DNA of 64,000 bases, taken from NCBI RefSeq assembly GCF_049856175.1, contig NZ_JBNDNA010000001.1, forward strand, positions 62,001-126,000. Reading direction: 5' to 3'. Made by a program: the position numbers and the translations under genes. The stretch is from JB111 sp049856175. GTDB lineage: Bacteria; Actinomycetota; Actinomycetes; Actinomycetales; Actinomycetaceae. The notes under the pieces are model-generated. The model worked only from the letters and a program-made list of their open reading frames with translations. It made no database searches and was not told the origin of the DNA. Shown piece by piece: positions 52,436 through 61,663 of this stretch (position 1 is its first letter; each line of letters opens with the position of its first letter).

Positions 52436-53595
52436 TGGGCTTCTTCGACACCATTCTCGCGCCGATCAGGTGGGCGGTTGCCTGGGTGATGGTGCTCATC
52501 CACGACGGCGCCGTCGCCATCGGTCTGCCCGAGGGCCCCGGGTGGGCCTGGATCATCTCGATCGTCGGCCTCACGGTCGTGGTCCGCATTCTCATCATCC
52601 CGCTGTTCTTCCGGCAGATCCGCGCCTCGCGGGCGATGCAGCTCGTGCAGCCGGAGCTGAAGAAGCTGCAGGACAAGTATAAGAACAAGAAGGACCCGGC
52701 GTCGCGGCAGCGCTTCCAGGAGGAGATGCAGGCGCTCTACAAGGACGCCGGCACGTCCCCGTTCGCGTCCTGTCTCCCCCTGCTGCTGCAGATGCCGATC
52801 TTCTTCGGCCTGTTCTCGGTGCTCAACTCGCTCGACAACATCGCCGCCGGCACCTCGGACGCGATCGGCCCGCTCACCCAGGAACGCGCGGTCGAGGCCG
52901 AGAACTCGCTCCTGTTCGGCGCGCCGATCTCCTCGACGTTCATGCAGACGTTCGGGGACGGCGCCGCGAACCTCGATGCGGACGTCACCGCGGTCCGGAT
53001 CGTCACGGTCATCCTCATCATCGCGATGTCGCTCTCCACGTTCTTCACGCAGCGCCAGCTGACGATGAAGAACATGCCGCCCGCGGCGATGGAGAGCCCG
53101 ATGTTCCGGCAGCAGCAGATCCTGCTGTACATCCTCCCCGTCGTCTTCGCCGTCACGGGCGTCAACTTCCCGATCGGTGTCCTCATCTACTGGTTCATCT
53201 CGAACCTGTGGTCGATGGGTCAGCAGTTCTACACGATCAAGCGTCAGCCCACGCCGGGGTCCGACGCGCACAAGGCCATGCTCGAGAAGAAGAACGCCAA
53301 GCGTGCGAAGAAGGGTCTCCCACCGCTCGAGGAGGAGACGCCGACGCTGCGGCGCAGCCCCACGGCCGGCCAGCGCCAGCCGCAGCCCAAGCGCGGGAGC
53401 GAGGCTGCCGGCACGACGGCGGAGACCACCGCGGACTCCGACGAGGACGAGTTCGAGGTCCGCGGCAAGGACGGCCTGACCGCGGCGGAACGCGCACAGA
53501 AGCGGTACGAGCGGCGGCAGGCGGAGCGCCGGCTCGCCGCGGAGAAGCGCAGGAAGCGCGAGGGCGGATCCGCCGGCGGGTCCAAGAAGAATTGA
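52435..53595 (+). CDS. yidC: Membrane protein insertase YidC
   Basis: A 386-residue Oxa1-type insertase of the Gram-positive short form. Helices: WAVAWVMVLIHDGAVAIGL, GWAWIISIVGLTVVVRILIIPLFFRQI (with the hydrophilic-groove Arg), CLPLLLQMPIFFGLFSVLNSL, and a C-terminal pair including YILPVVFAVTGVNFPIGVLIYWFISNLWSM. A 50-residue coiled cytoplasmic loop (KKLQDKYKNKKDPASRQRF) lies between. The C-terminal 110 residues are charged and Lys/Arg-rich, expected to face the ribosome. Confidence 0.97.
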   Translation: MGFFDTILAPIRWAVAWVMVLIHDGAVAIGLPEGPGWAWIISIVGLTVVVRILIIPLFFRQIRASRAMQLVQPELKKLQDKYKNKKDPASRQRFQEEMQALYKDAGTSPFASCLPLLLQMPIFFGLFSVLNSLDNIAAGTSDAIGPLTQERAVEAENSLLFGAPISSTFMQTFGDGAANLDADVTAVRIVTVILIIAMSLSTFFTQRQLTMKNMPPAAMESPMFRQQQILLYILPVVFAVTGVNFPIGVLIYWFISNLWSMGQQFYTIKRQPTPGSDAHKAMLEKKNAKRAKKGLPPLEEETPTLRRSPTAGQRQPQPKRGSEAAGTTAETTADSDEDEFEVRGKDGLTAAERAQKRYERRQAERRLAAEKRRKREGGSAGGSKKN

Positions 53596-53682
53596 TATCT
53601 CGCGACCGCGAGGGAGTCGCTCCCGCCGCGGACGCACCACCTGGCACGCGCCCGGATCGGGCGTCGGACGAAGGAGCACACC

Positions 53683-54330
53683 GTGACCAACGACCTCACC
53701 ACCGAGAACAACGCTGCCGGCACCGTCGCCGACCAGGAGCCCCGGGAGGACGGCGCGGCTCAGGAGCCGCCGAAGCCCGCCGAGGCGGTCGACGCGGCAG
53801 GGCGGGACTCGACGTCCGCGGCCGGCGACGGTCAGCACGAGGCCGCACCGTCCGCACGCGTGAGCCGTCTCGAGGAGGAGGGCGACGTCGCAGCCGACTA
53901 CCTCGAGGAGCTGCTCGACATCGCGGACCTCGACGGGGACATCGACATCGAGGTGGACCACGGCCGCGCGTCCGTGTCGATCGTGTCCGAGGAGGACGGT
54001 GACCGGTACCTGTCGCGCCTCGTCGGTGACGACGGCGGTGTCCTCGACGCCGTGCAGGAGCTCACCCGGCTCGCGGTCCAGGCCAAGCTCGGCGAGCGCT
54101 CCCGGATCATGGTGGACATCGCCGGCTACCGCGAGGGGCGGCGCGCGACCCTCACGGCCCTGGCCGAGGAGGCGATCGAGAAGGTCCGCGCCAGCAGCGA
54201 GGACGTGTCGCTCGACCCGATGAACCCGTTCGAGCGAAAGATCGTGCACGACGCCGTGTCGGCCGCCGGTCTCGTCTCGGACTCCGAGGGCGTCGAGCCG
54301 CGCAGGCACGTGGTCATCCGTCCCGCCTGA
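53683..54330 (+). CDS. khpB: R3H/KH domain RNA-binding protein (Jag/KhpB)
   Basis: A 215-residue protein: a 65-residue acidic disordered N-terminus, then a KH-like domain (YLEELLDIADLDGDIDIEVDHGRASVSIV) and an R3H domain (about 150-212) with RIMVDIAGYREGRRATLTALAEEA and PMNPFERKIVHDAVSAAGL. KhpB with KhpA binds RNA and influences division and cell-wall gene expression. GTG 53683 after AAGGAGCACACC. Between yidC and rsmG, the canonical place. Confidence 0.95.
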   Translation: MTNDLTTENNAAGTVADQEPREDGAAQEPPKPAEAVDAAGRDSTSAAGDGQHEAAPSARVSRLEEEGDVAADYLEELLDIADLDGDIDIEVDHGRASVSIVSEEDGDRYLSRLVGDDGGVLDAVQELTRLAVQAKLGERSRIMVDIAGYREGRRATLTALAEEAIEKVRASSEDVSLDPMNPFERKIVHDAVSAAGLVSDSEGVEPRRHVVIRPA

Positions 54331-54331
54331 C

Positions 54332-55057
54332 ATGGACCGGCCAGGTGAGGAGAACGGCCGGGAGGCGGGCACAGAGCCGCGCCCGGACCACTCCCCCGTC
54401 GGCTCCGCGGAGGAGGTGAGCCGCGGCGTGGAGATGCTCGAGGTGCCCGGCTCAGGCGTCGCCGAGCTCTTCGATCTCGCATGGTCGCCGGCGCAGCACT
54501 TCGCCCGGATGCTCGCGGAGGAGGGTGAGCTGCGCGGACTGATCGGCCCCCGCGAGCTCCCCCGCCTGTGGCGCCGGCACATCGTGAACTCGGCGGCGGT
54601 GGCGTTCTACGTCCGGGACGAGGACTCGGTGGTCGACGTGGGCTCGGGTGCCGGGTTCCCGGGGATCGTCGTCGCGCTGCTCAGGCCCGGCGCGACGGTG
54701 CACCTGGTCGAGCCCATGGAGCGTCGCGTGGACTGGCTCCACGACGTCGTCGACGAGCTCGGCCTGGACAACGTGGACATCCATCGTGCGCGCGCCGACG
54801 AGCTCCACGGCGTCCTCAAGGCCTCGGTCGTGACCGCACGGGCGGTCGCCGCTCTGGACAAGCTCGCGCGATGGACGATGCCCCTCGTGACCGGCGGGGG
54901 TCGGCTCGTCGCACTCAAGGGTGAACGGGCGAGCGCCGAGGTCGCGAAGGCCAACAAGGTCCTGCGCAAGCTGGGCGCCACGAGCACCACTGTGGAGACG
55001 GTGGTGCCGGTTCCCGGTGGCGAGACGGCCACCCTGGTGCTGGTCAACAAGCGTTGA
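54332..55057 (+). CDS. rsmG: 16S rRNA (guanine-N7) methyltransferase RsmG
   Basis: A 241-residue GidB-type enzyme that methylates N7 of G527 of 16S rRNA; loss gives streptomycin resistance. Motifs are LWRRHIVNSAAVAFYV, VDVGSGAGFPGIVVALLRPGA (SAM), VEPMERRVDWLHDV, and RAVAALDKLARWTMPLVTGGGRLVALKGERA with the family Lys. A 40-residue acidic lead precedes the domain. ATG 54332, one base after khpB. Confidence 0.96.
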   Translation: MDRPGEENGREAGTEPRPDHSPVGSAEEVSRGVEMLEVPGSGVAELFDLAWSPAQHFARMLAEEGELRGLIGPRELPRLWRRHIVNSAAVAFYVRDEDSVVDVGSGAGFPGIVVALLRPGATVHLVEPMERRVDWLHDVVDELGLDNVDIHRARADELHGVLKASVVTARAVAALDKLARWTMPLVTGGGRLVALKGERASAEVAKANKVLRKLGATSTTVETVVPVPGGETATLVLVNKR

Positions 55058-55808
55058 GTTAGGTTCGTCCCCCGCCGTCGTCGAAGGGCGAGCGACCGGG
55101 CTGCTCCTCTACCCTGCGCGCCGCTCCGGCGCCCGTGGGCGTCGTCCGCGGGCGGGTTGTGCGGTGGTCGCTGCGACCGAGGACCTCGACGTGAGTGTGG
55201 TGGCGGTCGATCGTCGCTCGCGCGGTCGAGGACAGCACCGGTGGCTCGGTTGTTTCCGGGTTCGGTGCCGGGACGCACAGCAGGTGAGCGGCCCGGTGAC
55301 GTGCGGATCTCCCGCGGGAGGCGTTGATCGAGGACTCCCTATAGATGCATAAGCATCAAAACTGTCGTTCGCGCTCTCTCGTGAAGGCTGAGTGGCTTCG
55401 CGATCTAGCCATCCCGTAGATCCCCCGTGGTCGAGGCCGGTGGCCGGGCGCGGTGGCTGGTCGTTGGTGGCCGGTGGGCCTGAAGAGCGGCGATGGACGG
55501 CGGCCGGTCGCGTGGGCTGCCGGTCGGGCGTCGGCTCCTGGACGCCAGCGCCTGGACGGCACGTTGCCGGGTATCCGGCGGCTTCGGGCTTCGCCTGGAC
55601 CGACAGTTCTGGGCCGCTGTGCCCGTCGAGTCGTCGGCGCTACTCGAGCTCGGTGCAGATGATGATCATCGCGGAACGGCCGCGGGGTTGAGGGGCAGGA
55701 TCGTTGGGGCGTGAGAAGGCCTCCGCGATGGGATCGCTCGAGGTGGTGACTTCCCTGCAAATACCTGCACCAGTCGCTCGCATTGGCGTCGTTGAGCCTG
55801 CGGTCCGT

Positions 55809-55824
55809 TGTTTCACGTGGAACC
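55809..55824. promoter_or_regulatory. parS: parS site 1
   Basis: TGTTTCACGTGGAACC: 14 of 16 match to the consensus TGTTTCACGTGAAACA. The central CACGTG and flanking TTTC/GAAC are kept. Binds ParB as the centromere mark near oriC. Confidence 0.9.
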
Positions 55825-56033
55825 TCTGAGTGCCGGATGTCCCTGTGAAGGTGTCGGTCTGGGAAGCGTTCCAGCGCGGTGATGCATGTGGCGCCTACCG
55901 GGTGTTGCTTCCGTTGGCTGTCCTCTTGGCCATCCATGGAGGCGCAGGGATAGATCACGTCCGATCCCCGCTGGTGCCGAGAGTGTCAGGTGGATGGAAG
56001 CTGAGCGTGCACGGGCGCTTCGAGAAGGACCTG

Positions 56034-56049
56034 CGTTTCACGTGGAACC
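56034..56049. promoter_or_regulatory. parS: parS site 2
   Basis: CGTTTCACGTGGAACC. The same core as site 1; differs only in the first base. Confidence 0.88.
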
Positions 56050-56181
56050 GTGTACTCGTCGAGGTGTCATGTGCGTGACGGCCCGGAGTGCGTTCGCGTT
56101 CCCGTGGCCATAGCGGACTGAGGAGCTTCCGACACCACGCTGCACGGGCCCGCATACATGAAGCGGTGACGACGCCGAGCA

Positions 56182-56197
56182 CGTTTCACGTGCAACC
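56182..56197. promoter_or_regulatory. parS: parS site 3 (one arm changed)
   Basis: CGTTTCACGTGCAACC. The left arm is perfect; the right arm carries GCAAC in place of GAAAC/GGAAC. A weaker candidate. Confidence 0.75.
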
Positions 56198-56340
56198 GAC
56201 AACAGCCGCGCATGCGGGAGTCCAACATTCGTGAGGACCAAGACGTGCAGAGTCCGTCTCATGCAGGTGCGGCGACAGTGTGAACGGCACATCGCTTCCC
56301 GTGAGCAATACAGGTGGACGTGTCACGGGCTCGCACCCGA

Positions 56341-56356
56341 GGTTCCACGTGAAACA
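56341..56356. promoter_or_regulatory. parS: parS site 4
   Basis: GGTTCCACGTGAAACA. It is the site 1 type read on the other strand; the right arm matches the consensus exactly. Confidence 0.9.
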
Positions 56357-56682
56357 ACATGGCCGCACCGACCGCGGACATACCCCATGAGCAACGACGG
56401 CCGGCCCACGGTGATTCTGACATCGCCCGCCCCAGTCCCACGCGCACAAGGAGGGAGCTGTGCCGTTGCGCGCGCTCCGCGGAGCAAGCGGACGGCTAGG
56501 AAAGCGCAACGGATCGTGCGACGAGCGAAAAGTGCTCTGTCAGGTGTGAGGTGGGTGCCCATATAGGTGTTGAACCACGCGGCCCGAGTCCCAGCGGCGG
56601 TGCCACTACTGCCATCGACATCTCCGTCCCGGCCTACAACGCGTGCGGGAAGGCGGGAAACGCCGCATGTCACAGAACATCT

Positions 56683-56698
56683 CGTTCCACGTGAAACC
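56683..56698. promoter_or_regulatory. parS: parS site 5, upstream of parA
   Basis: CGTTCCACGTGAAACC. It lies 140 bp before the preferred parA start and would fall inside a longer parA frame opening at 56643, which argues that translation starts downstream of it. ParB bound here could repress parAB. Confidence 0.88.
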
Positions 56699-56837
56699 TG
56701 GAGAGCGACGAGCTGGCGGGACAGGTCGGTCGGCCAGCGTTGAACACCTGCCAGGAGCGCGCGGACGGGGACCCGCACCGGTCATGCTCGGCTTAGACTC
56801 GCTCCGACGTATTTCCCACGAGCTGGAGACCCGACGC

Positions 56838-57833
56838 ATGGGCGATCGCACGACAGACAAGGCCGCCGAGGTCGCTGACCACAGTTCCGCGGTGCCGGAG
56901 GACGATCAGGACGACGCGCTGTCCCACACGGCGTTCGACGACGACGAGACGACGCCGCTCGCTCAGGAACTGGCAGAGCAAGCCGCGCGCCGCCGGAGAC
57001 TGTTCGGCAAAGACATGCCCAAGCCCACACAAATGCGGACTATAACCGTCGCTAATCAGAAGGGCGGAGTCGGGAAGACCACAAGCGCCGTCAACCTCGC
57101 CGCAGCGCTGTCCGAGGGGGGGCTGCGAGTACTTCTGGTGGACAACGACCCGCAGGGCAACGCCTCCACGGCGCTCGGCGCGGAACATGCACCGGGTACA
57201 CAGTCGTTGTACGACGTCCTCATGGGGGATCTGACGATCGCGGACGTCGTCGTTCCTGCCGAGCTGTTGCCGGGTGTGGAGGTGGTGCCGTCGACCATCG
57301 ACCTCTCGGGGGCGGAGATCGAGCTGGTCTCCGAGGAGAACCGCGAGAGGCGATTGGCGGACGCCTTGGCGGAGTATGTTCGTCACCGCGAAACTGCAGG
57401 TCAGGAGCCCGTTGACTACATTTTGGTCGACTGCCCACCGAGCCTCGGCCTGCTGACGATCAACGCGTTCGTCGCGGCTCGGGAGGTCCTCATCCCCATC
57501 CAGTGCGAGTACTACGCGCTGGAGGGCCTCACCCAGCTCGTGCGCAGCATCGGTCTGATCACCGAGCACCTCAACCCCGAGCTCGTGGTCTCGACGATCC
57601 TGCTGACGATGTACGACAAGCGCACGAACCTCTCGCGCGAGGTGGCGCACGAGGTGCGTACCCACTTCCCGGACCAGGTCCTGAAGACGGCGGTGCCACG
57701 GTCCGTGCGGATCTCTGAGGCTCCGAGCTTCGGCCAGACGATCATCACGTACGACCCGACGTCGTCGGGGGCGCTCACCTACCGTGAGGCTGCGCTCGAG
57801 ATCGCTGTGCGTGGCGCAGCACCGAAGGAGTAG
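56838..57833 (+). CDS. parA: Chromosome partitioning ATPase ParA
   Basis: A 331-residue Walker-type ATPase that segregates oriC-ParB complexes. After about 65 residues of acidic N-terminal extension comes the deviant Walker A KGGVGKTTSAVNLAAAL with signature lysine (ANQKGGVGKT), then LLVDNDPQGNASTAL, Walker B YILVDCPPSLGLLTINAF and the C-terminal SEAPSFGQTIITYDP. I choose ATG 56838 (GGAGACCCGACGC before it); ATG 56784 and a frame open to 56643 would read through parS site 5. Immediately followed by parB. Confidence 0.95.
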   Translation: MGDRTTDKAAEVADHSSAVPEDDQDDALSHTAFDDDETTPLAQELAEQAARRRRLFGKDMPKPTQMRTITVANQKGGVGKTTSAVNLAAALSEGGLRVLLVDNDPQGNASTALGAEHAPGTQSLYDVLMGDLTIADVVVPAELLPGVEVVPSTIDLSGAEIELVSEENRERRLADALAEYVRHRETAGQEPVDYILVDCPPSLGLLTINAFVAAREVLIPIQCEYYALEGLTQLVRSIGLITEHLNPELVVSTILLTMYDKRTNLSREVAHEVRTHFPDQVLKTAVPRSVRISEAPSFGQTIITYDPTSSGALTYREAALEIAVRGAAPKE

Positions 57834-57836
57834 GAC

Positions 57837-59099
57837 ATGGCGGAGAAGCGGCGTGGTCTTGGTCGGGGGATCGGTGCGTTGATCCCGAGCGGACCACCGG
57901 CAGGTGCCCGGAGTGCTCGTCCGGCGGATATCTTCTTCGACAGTTCATCGAACGAGTCCGATCGAAGGAAGACGCAGGTCACGACCTCGCCTGAGACTGA
58001 AGTGGACGGTTCGGCACCTGTTGCGGAAGCCGGTGCGGTTGAGCAGACACAGGGTGGAAGCACCAGACCTGCCGGTGCGGTACAGGGGGACGCCGCGTCC
58101 GATGCGACCTCGACCACGGCCGGTGTCGACAGCGCGGGAGCTTCAGCCGTGACGCCCGACGCCGAGGGACACGAAGGTTCGTGGAACCAGGCGCCCACCA
58201 CCGGTGACGAGGATCCTCCGGAGGTGCCGGCCGCCCACGACGGTGGACTTCGCCCGGTGCCCGGCGCGACCTACGCCGAGGTTCCCGTCGCCTCGATCGT
58301 CCCCAACTCGCGGCAGCCACGGCAGGTGTTCGACGAGGAGGACCTCGACGAGCTGTCGGCCTCCATCCGCGAGCTCGGGGTCCTGCAGCCGGTCGTCGTC
58401 CGGCCGATCCCCGAGTCCGACCCTCGGCGCAGCGACACCGTCCGGTACGAGCTGGTCATGGGAGAGCGCCGGCTCCGGGCCTCGATCCAGGCGGACCTCA
58501 CGGAGATCCCGGCCGTCGTCCGGTCCACGGACGACACGGACCTTCTGCGTGACGCGCTCCTGGAGAACCTGCACCGCGCACAGCTCAATCCGCTCGAGGA
58601 GGCGGCCGCCTACCAGCAGCTGCTCGACGACTTCGGCGGCACCCACGACGAGCTCGCACGCCGCATCGCGCGCTCCCGCCCGCAGATCTCCAACACGCTG
58701 CGGCTGCTCAAGCTCCCGGCGCTGGTGCAGCGCCGTGTGGCGGCGGGCGTGCTGTCCGCCGGGCACGCGCGGGCCCTGCTCGGCCTCGAGGACGGCGCGG
58801 CGATGGAGCGCCTCGCCCAGCGGATCGTCGCCGAGGGCCTGTCGGTGCGCGCGACCGAGGAGGCCGTGACCATGGGGGAGGGCGCGGCCCGTCCCGAGCT
58901 GCGTCGCCGGCGTGCGCCCTCCGCGCACTCCGAGCAGCTCGACAGGCTGGCCGACCGGCTGTCGGACCGGTTCGACACGCGGGTCAAGGTGGTGATGGGG
59001 CAGCGCAAGGGGCGCATCACGGTGGACTTCGCCTCCGTGGAGGACCTCGACCGCATCCTCACGAGTCTCGTGCCGGGCGAGCAGATCAACGCGGACTGA
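57837..59099 (+). CDS. parB: Chromosome partitioning protein ParB
   Basis: A 420-residue CTPase/DNA-clamp protein that loads at parS. It starts MAEKRRGLGRGIGALIP, has a 110-residue low-complexity stretch, then the ParB/Srx N-domain (VPVASIVPNSRQPRQVFDEEDLDELSASIRELGVLQPVVVRP, in parts), the GERRLRAS box, NLHRAQLNPLEEAAAYQQLL, the HTH (IARSRPQISNTLRLLKLPALVQ) and a C-terminal dimerisation domain (RKGRITVDFASVEDLDRIL). ATG 57837, 3 bp after parA. Confidence 0.97.
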   Translation: MAEKRRGLGRGIGALIPSGPPAGARSARPADIFFDSSSNESDRRKTQVTTSPETEVDGSAPVAEAGAVEQTQGGSTRPAGAVQGDAASDATSTTAGVDSAGASAVTPDAEGHEGSWNQAPTTGDEDPPEVPAAHDGGLRPVPGATYAEVPVASIVPNSRQPRQVFDEEDLDELSASIRELGVLQPVVVRPIPESDPRRSDTVRYELVMGERRLRASIQADLTEIPAVVRSTDDTDLLRDALLENLHRAQLNPLEEAAAYQQLLDDFGGTHDELARRIARSRPQISNTLRLLKLPALVQRRVAAGVLSAGHARALLGLEDGAAMERLAQRIVAEGLSVRATEEAVTMGEGAARPELRRRRAPSAHSEQLDRLADRLSDRFDTRVKVVMGQRKGRITVDFASVEDLDRILTSLVPGEQINAD

Positions 59100-59128
59100 C
59101 GCGCTGCCCCCTGCCCACCGGGGCGGTA

Positions 59129-60127
59129 CTACGCCTCCGGCCCGCGTTCGACGGCGCGGCGGGCGAGGGCGAGGTAGAGCTCCTCGGGGGTGGTCGGCCC
59201 CTGCGCCGCCGCCTGCGGGAACAGGGACGTCTCGGTGAGCCCGGGGGCCACGTTGATGTCGATGACCCAGGGGCGGCCGTCGCCGTCGACGATCATGTCG
59301 ACCCGCGACAGGTCGCGCAGCCCCAGGGCCGTGTGCACGGTGGTGGCGGTGCGGGCGACCTCGGCCGCGACGTCGGCGGAGAGCCGCGCGGGGGTGAAGA
59401 ACTCGGCACGTCCCGGGTTGTACCGGGCGTCGAAGTCGTACGGCCCGTCGGAGGTGGCGATCTCCACCGGCGGGAGCGCGATGGGCCCGTCCCCGAGGTC
59501 GACGACCGAGACGGCGACCTCCGTCCCGTCCACGGCGCGCTCGATGAGCGCCTCCGGTCCGTAGGCGAAGCAGGCCACCATCGCGCCCGGGAGCTGGGCG
59601 CGATCCTCCACGAGGGTGACACCCAGGGCGGAGCCGCCGTCGACGGGCTTGACGACGAGCGGCAGGCCGAGCCGGTGGACCACGTCGTCGAGGACGCGGC
59701 GGGGGCCCACCTCGCGGAAGAGGGACTGGGGGAGCGCGACGTAGGACGGCGTGGCGACGCCGGCGGCGCCGACGACGGCCTTGGACACGGGCTTGTCCGA
59801 GGCGAGGCGCGCGCCGGCCGAGGGGGAGCCGACGAACGGCAGGCCGAGCAGCACGAGCAGGTCCTGCAGGGAGCCGTCCTCGCCCTCGGCGCCGTGGACC
59901 ACCGGCCACACGACGTCGGGCTCGAGCCGGCCGAGCCGGTCGATGAGCGAGGCGTCGAGGTCGAGGATCTCGACCGTGGCGCCGGCCGAGCGCAGCGCCC
60001 CGCCCACGCGACGCCCGGAACGGATCGAGACGTCGCGCTCGTGGGTGAGGCCTCCGCTCACCACGGCGACGGTGAGGTCCTCCCTGCCGGAGGTGCGGGG
60101 CGATTCTCCGGCGGCCGCGTCGTCCAT
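59129..60127 (-). CDS. D-alanine--D-alanine ligase family protein (ATP-grasp)
   Basis: A 332-residue ATP-grasp enzyme of the Ddl family, which joins two D-Ala for peptidoglycan precursors. Visible are VAVVSGGLTHERDVSIRSG, VWPVVHGAEGEDGSLQDLL, SDKPVSKAVVGAAGV, LVVKPVDGGSALGVTLV (the ATP lysine and Ser loop), RVDMIVDGDGRPWVIDINVAPGLTETSLFPQAA. Second-site motifs are close to true Ddl but the HGxxGEDG loop reads HGAEGEDG. The conserved actinobacterial Ddl is usually elsewhere in the genome, so this may be a paralogue. It is convergent with parB. Confidence 0.88.
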   Translation of the reverse strand: MDDAAAGESPRTSGREDLTVAVVSGGLTHERDVSIRSGRRVGGALRSAGATVEILDLDASLIDRLGRLEPDVVWPVVHGAEGEDGSLQDLLVLLGLPFVGSPSAGARLASDKPVSKAVVGAAGVATPSYVALPQSLFREVGPRRVLDDVVHRLGLPLVVKPVDGGSALGVTLVEDRAQLPGAMVACFAYGPEALIERAVDGTEVAVSVVDLGDGPIALPPVEIATSDGPYDFDARYNPGRAEFFTPARLSADVAAEVARTATTVHTALGLRDLSRVDMIVDGDGRPWVIDINVAPGLTETSLFPQAAAQGPTTPEELYLALARRAVERGPEA

Positions 60128-60207
60128 CTGCTGCTCCTCGTCGTCATGTGGTCACTGGGACCGGCATCGGTGTCGGGTGGTGGGTGCCCGGGCTGGCCCG
60201 GACCTGG

Positions 60208-61575
60208 TCAGCTGGCGTCGGGGCCGGGCACGTCGACCGTGCCCGTGCCGCCGGCAGGGATGTCGTTCGCCGTGCCGAACATCTCGACGAGCTCCGCCTC
60301 CGCGCGGACGACCTCCGCCAGTCGGCGCACCCCCTCGCGGATGCGGTCCGGCGTCGGGAAGCAGTAGGACAGTCGGACGTGGTCCTGGCCGGTGCCGTCC
60401 GCGAAGAAGGCCGTGCCGGAGGTGTAGGCGACCCGGTTGGTCACCGCCCGCGGCAGCATCGCCTTGGCGTCGAGCCCGGGCGGCAGCGTGAGCCACGTGT
60501 AGAAGCCGCCCGTCGGGACCGTCCAGGACAGGTGGGGAAGGTGCTCGCTCAGGGCGCCGAGCATCGCGTCCCGACGCTCGCGGTACATCTCGCGGAACGA
60601 CTTCACCTGCCCGTACCAGTCGAACTCCTGGAGGTAGCGGGTGACGATCATCTCGTTGATGACCGACGGCGAGAGGATCGCGGACTCCGCGGCCAGCACG
60701 AGCTTCTCCCGCACGGCGAGCGGCGCGTACGCCCAGCCGACCCGCAGGCCGGGAGCGAAGGTCTTCGAGAAGGAGCCCAGGTGGACGACGGCGTCCTCGT
60801 CGTAGGACTTCAGCGCCGGCAGCGGGTCGGAGTCGAAGCCGAGCAGCCCGTACGGGTCGTCCTCCATGATGAGCACCCCGTAACTGCGGGCGATCTCGAC
60901 GATGCGGGGGCGCCGCTCGAGGGACAGCGTGACGCCGGCGGGGTTGTGGAAGTTCGGCACCGTGTACAGCAGCTTGACGGTGCGACCGGCCCGGGCGAGC
61001 TCGCCGAGGATGCGCTCGAGCTCCTCGGGGATCAGGCCGTGGTCGTCCATCGGAACGTGCACGACGTCGGCCTGGTAGCTCCGGAAGACCCCGAGGGCGC
61101 CGACGTAGCTGGGCGCCTCGGCGACGATGACGTCGCCCGGGTCGATGAAGATGCCGGTGACGAGGTCGAGCGCCTGCTGGGAGCCGGTCGTCACCACCAC
61201 GTCGTCCGGGTGCGCGTGCATCGCGGAGTAGCGCATGACCTCGACGATCTGCTCGCGCAGCTCCTCCTCGCCCTGGCCGCCGCCGTACTGCAGTGCACGC
61301 GTACCGGCCTCGGCCACCATCGACCCGATCATGTCGCCGAGCCGCCCCAGGGGCAGGTCCGCGATGTTGGGCATGCCGCCGGCGAGGGAGACGACCTCCG
61401 GACGGTTCGCGACGGCGAACAGCGACCGGACCTCCGAGGCACGCAGGTGGTGGGCGCGTCCCGCGTAGTTCTTCAGCCACGGGTCGAGCCGGGTGCCGGC
61501 GGCCGCGGCAGCGGGGGCGGCCGCGCGCGGCTCCTGCTGCTCGACCTGGCCGTCCTGGCTGTCCGTGGTGCTCAT
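60208..61575 (-). CDS. PLP-dependent aminotransferase, class I/II (AAT_I fold, 2-aminoadipate-type)
   Basis: A 455-residue fold-type I aminotransferase of the MocR/LysN-like group. Signatures: SLAGGMPNIADLPL, ALQYGGGQGEEELREQIVEVM, VTTGSQQALDLVTGIFIDPGD, YTVPNFHNPAGVTLSLERR (the cofactor Asn-Pro), MEDDPYGLLGF and the Schiff-base lysine in LGSFSKTFAPGLRVGW (K271). There is no GntR DNA-binding domain at the N-terminus. Likely substrates are branched or aromatic amino acids or 2-aminoadipate; not resolvable here. ATG 61575 after GAGGAGCAGGCG. Confidence 0.92.
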   Translation of the reverse strand: MSTTDSQDGQVEQQEPRAAAPAAAAAGTRLDPWLKNYAGRAHHLRASEVRSLFAVANRPEVVSLAGGMPNIADLPLGRLGDMIGSMVAEAGTRALQYGGGQGEEELREQIVEVMRYSAMHAHPDDVVVTTGSQQALDLVTGIFIDPGDVIVAEAPSYVGALGVFRSYQADVVHVPMDDHGLIPEELERILGELARAGRTVKLLYTVPNFHNPAGVTLSLERRPRIVEIARSYGVLIMEDDPYGLLGFDSDPLPALKSYDEDAVVHLGSFSKTFAPGLRVGWAYAPLAVREKLVLAAESAILSPSVINEMIVTRYLQEFDWYGQVKSFREMYRERRDAMLGALSEHLPHLSWTVPTGGFYTWLTLPPGLDAKAMLPRAVTNRVAYTSGTAFFADGTGQDHVRLSYCFPTPDRIREGVRRLAEVVRAEAELVEMFGTANDIPAGGTGTVDVPGPDAS

Positions 61576-61663
61576 CGCCTGCTCCTCGTGGCTCGGTGCG
61601 CTGGTGCGCGGAGAGGCCAGTCTGCCACCGCGCACCCGCCGCCCCGGGAGGAGCCGGGCGTGG

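Larger units (their letters stand above)
55058..56837. other. 1.8-kb region without a supported gene, carrying five parS sites
   Basis: No frame here gives a recognisable protein or actinobacterial codon bias. Composition is visibly less GC-rich than the neighbours, with patches such as a GATGC-ATAA-GCATC inverted repeat at 55344-55357. It includes five ParB-binding sites between 55809 and 56698 and the parA promoter. It may be decayed coding DNA or a dedicated centromere region kept free of genes. Confidence 0.7.

Noticed and set aside
55356..55958. A 200-codon minus-strand frame in the parS region
   Set aside because: His/Arg/Pro-rich translation without codon bias or homology, crossing a parS site; treated as non-coding.
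59100..59128. Hairpin between convergent parB and the Ddl-like gene
   Set aside because: GCCCC/GGGGC stem of 5 bp only; could be a terminator but not supportable.
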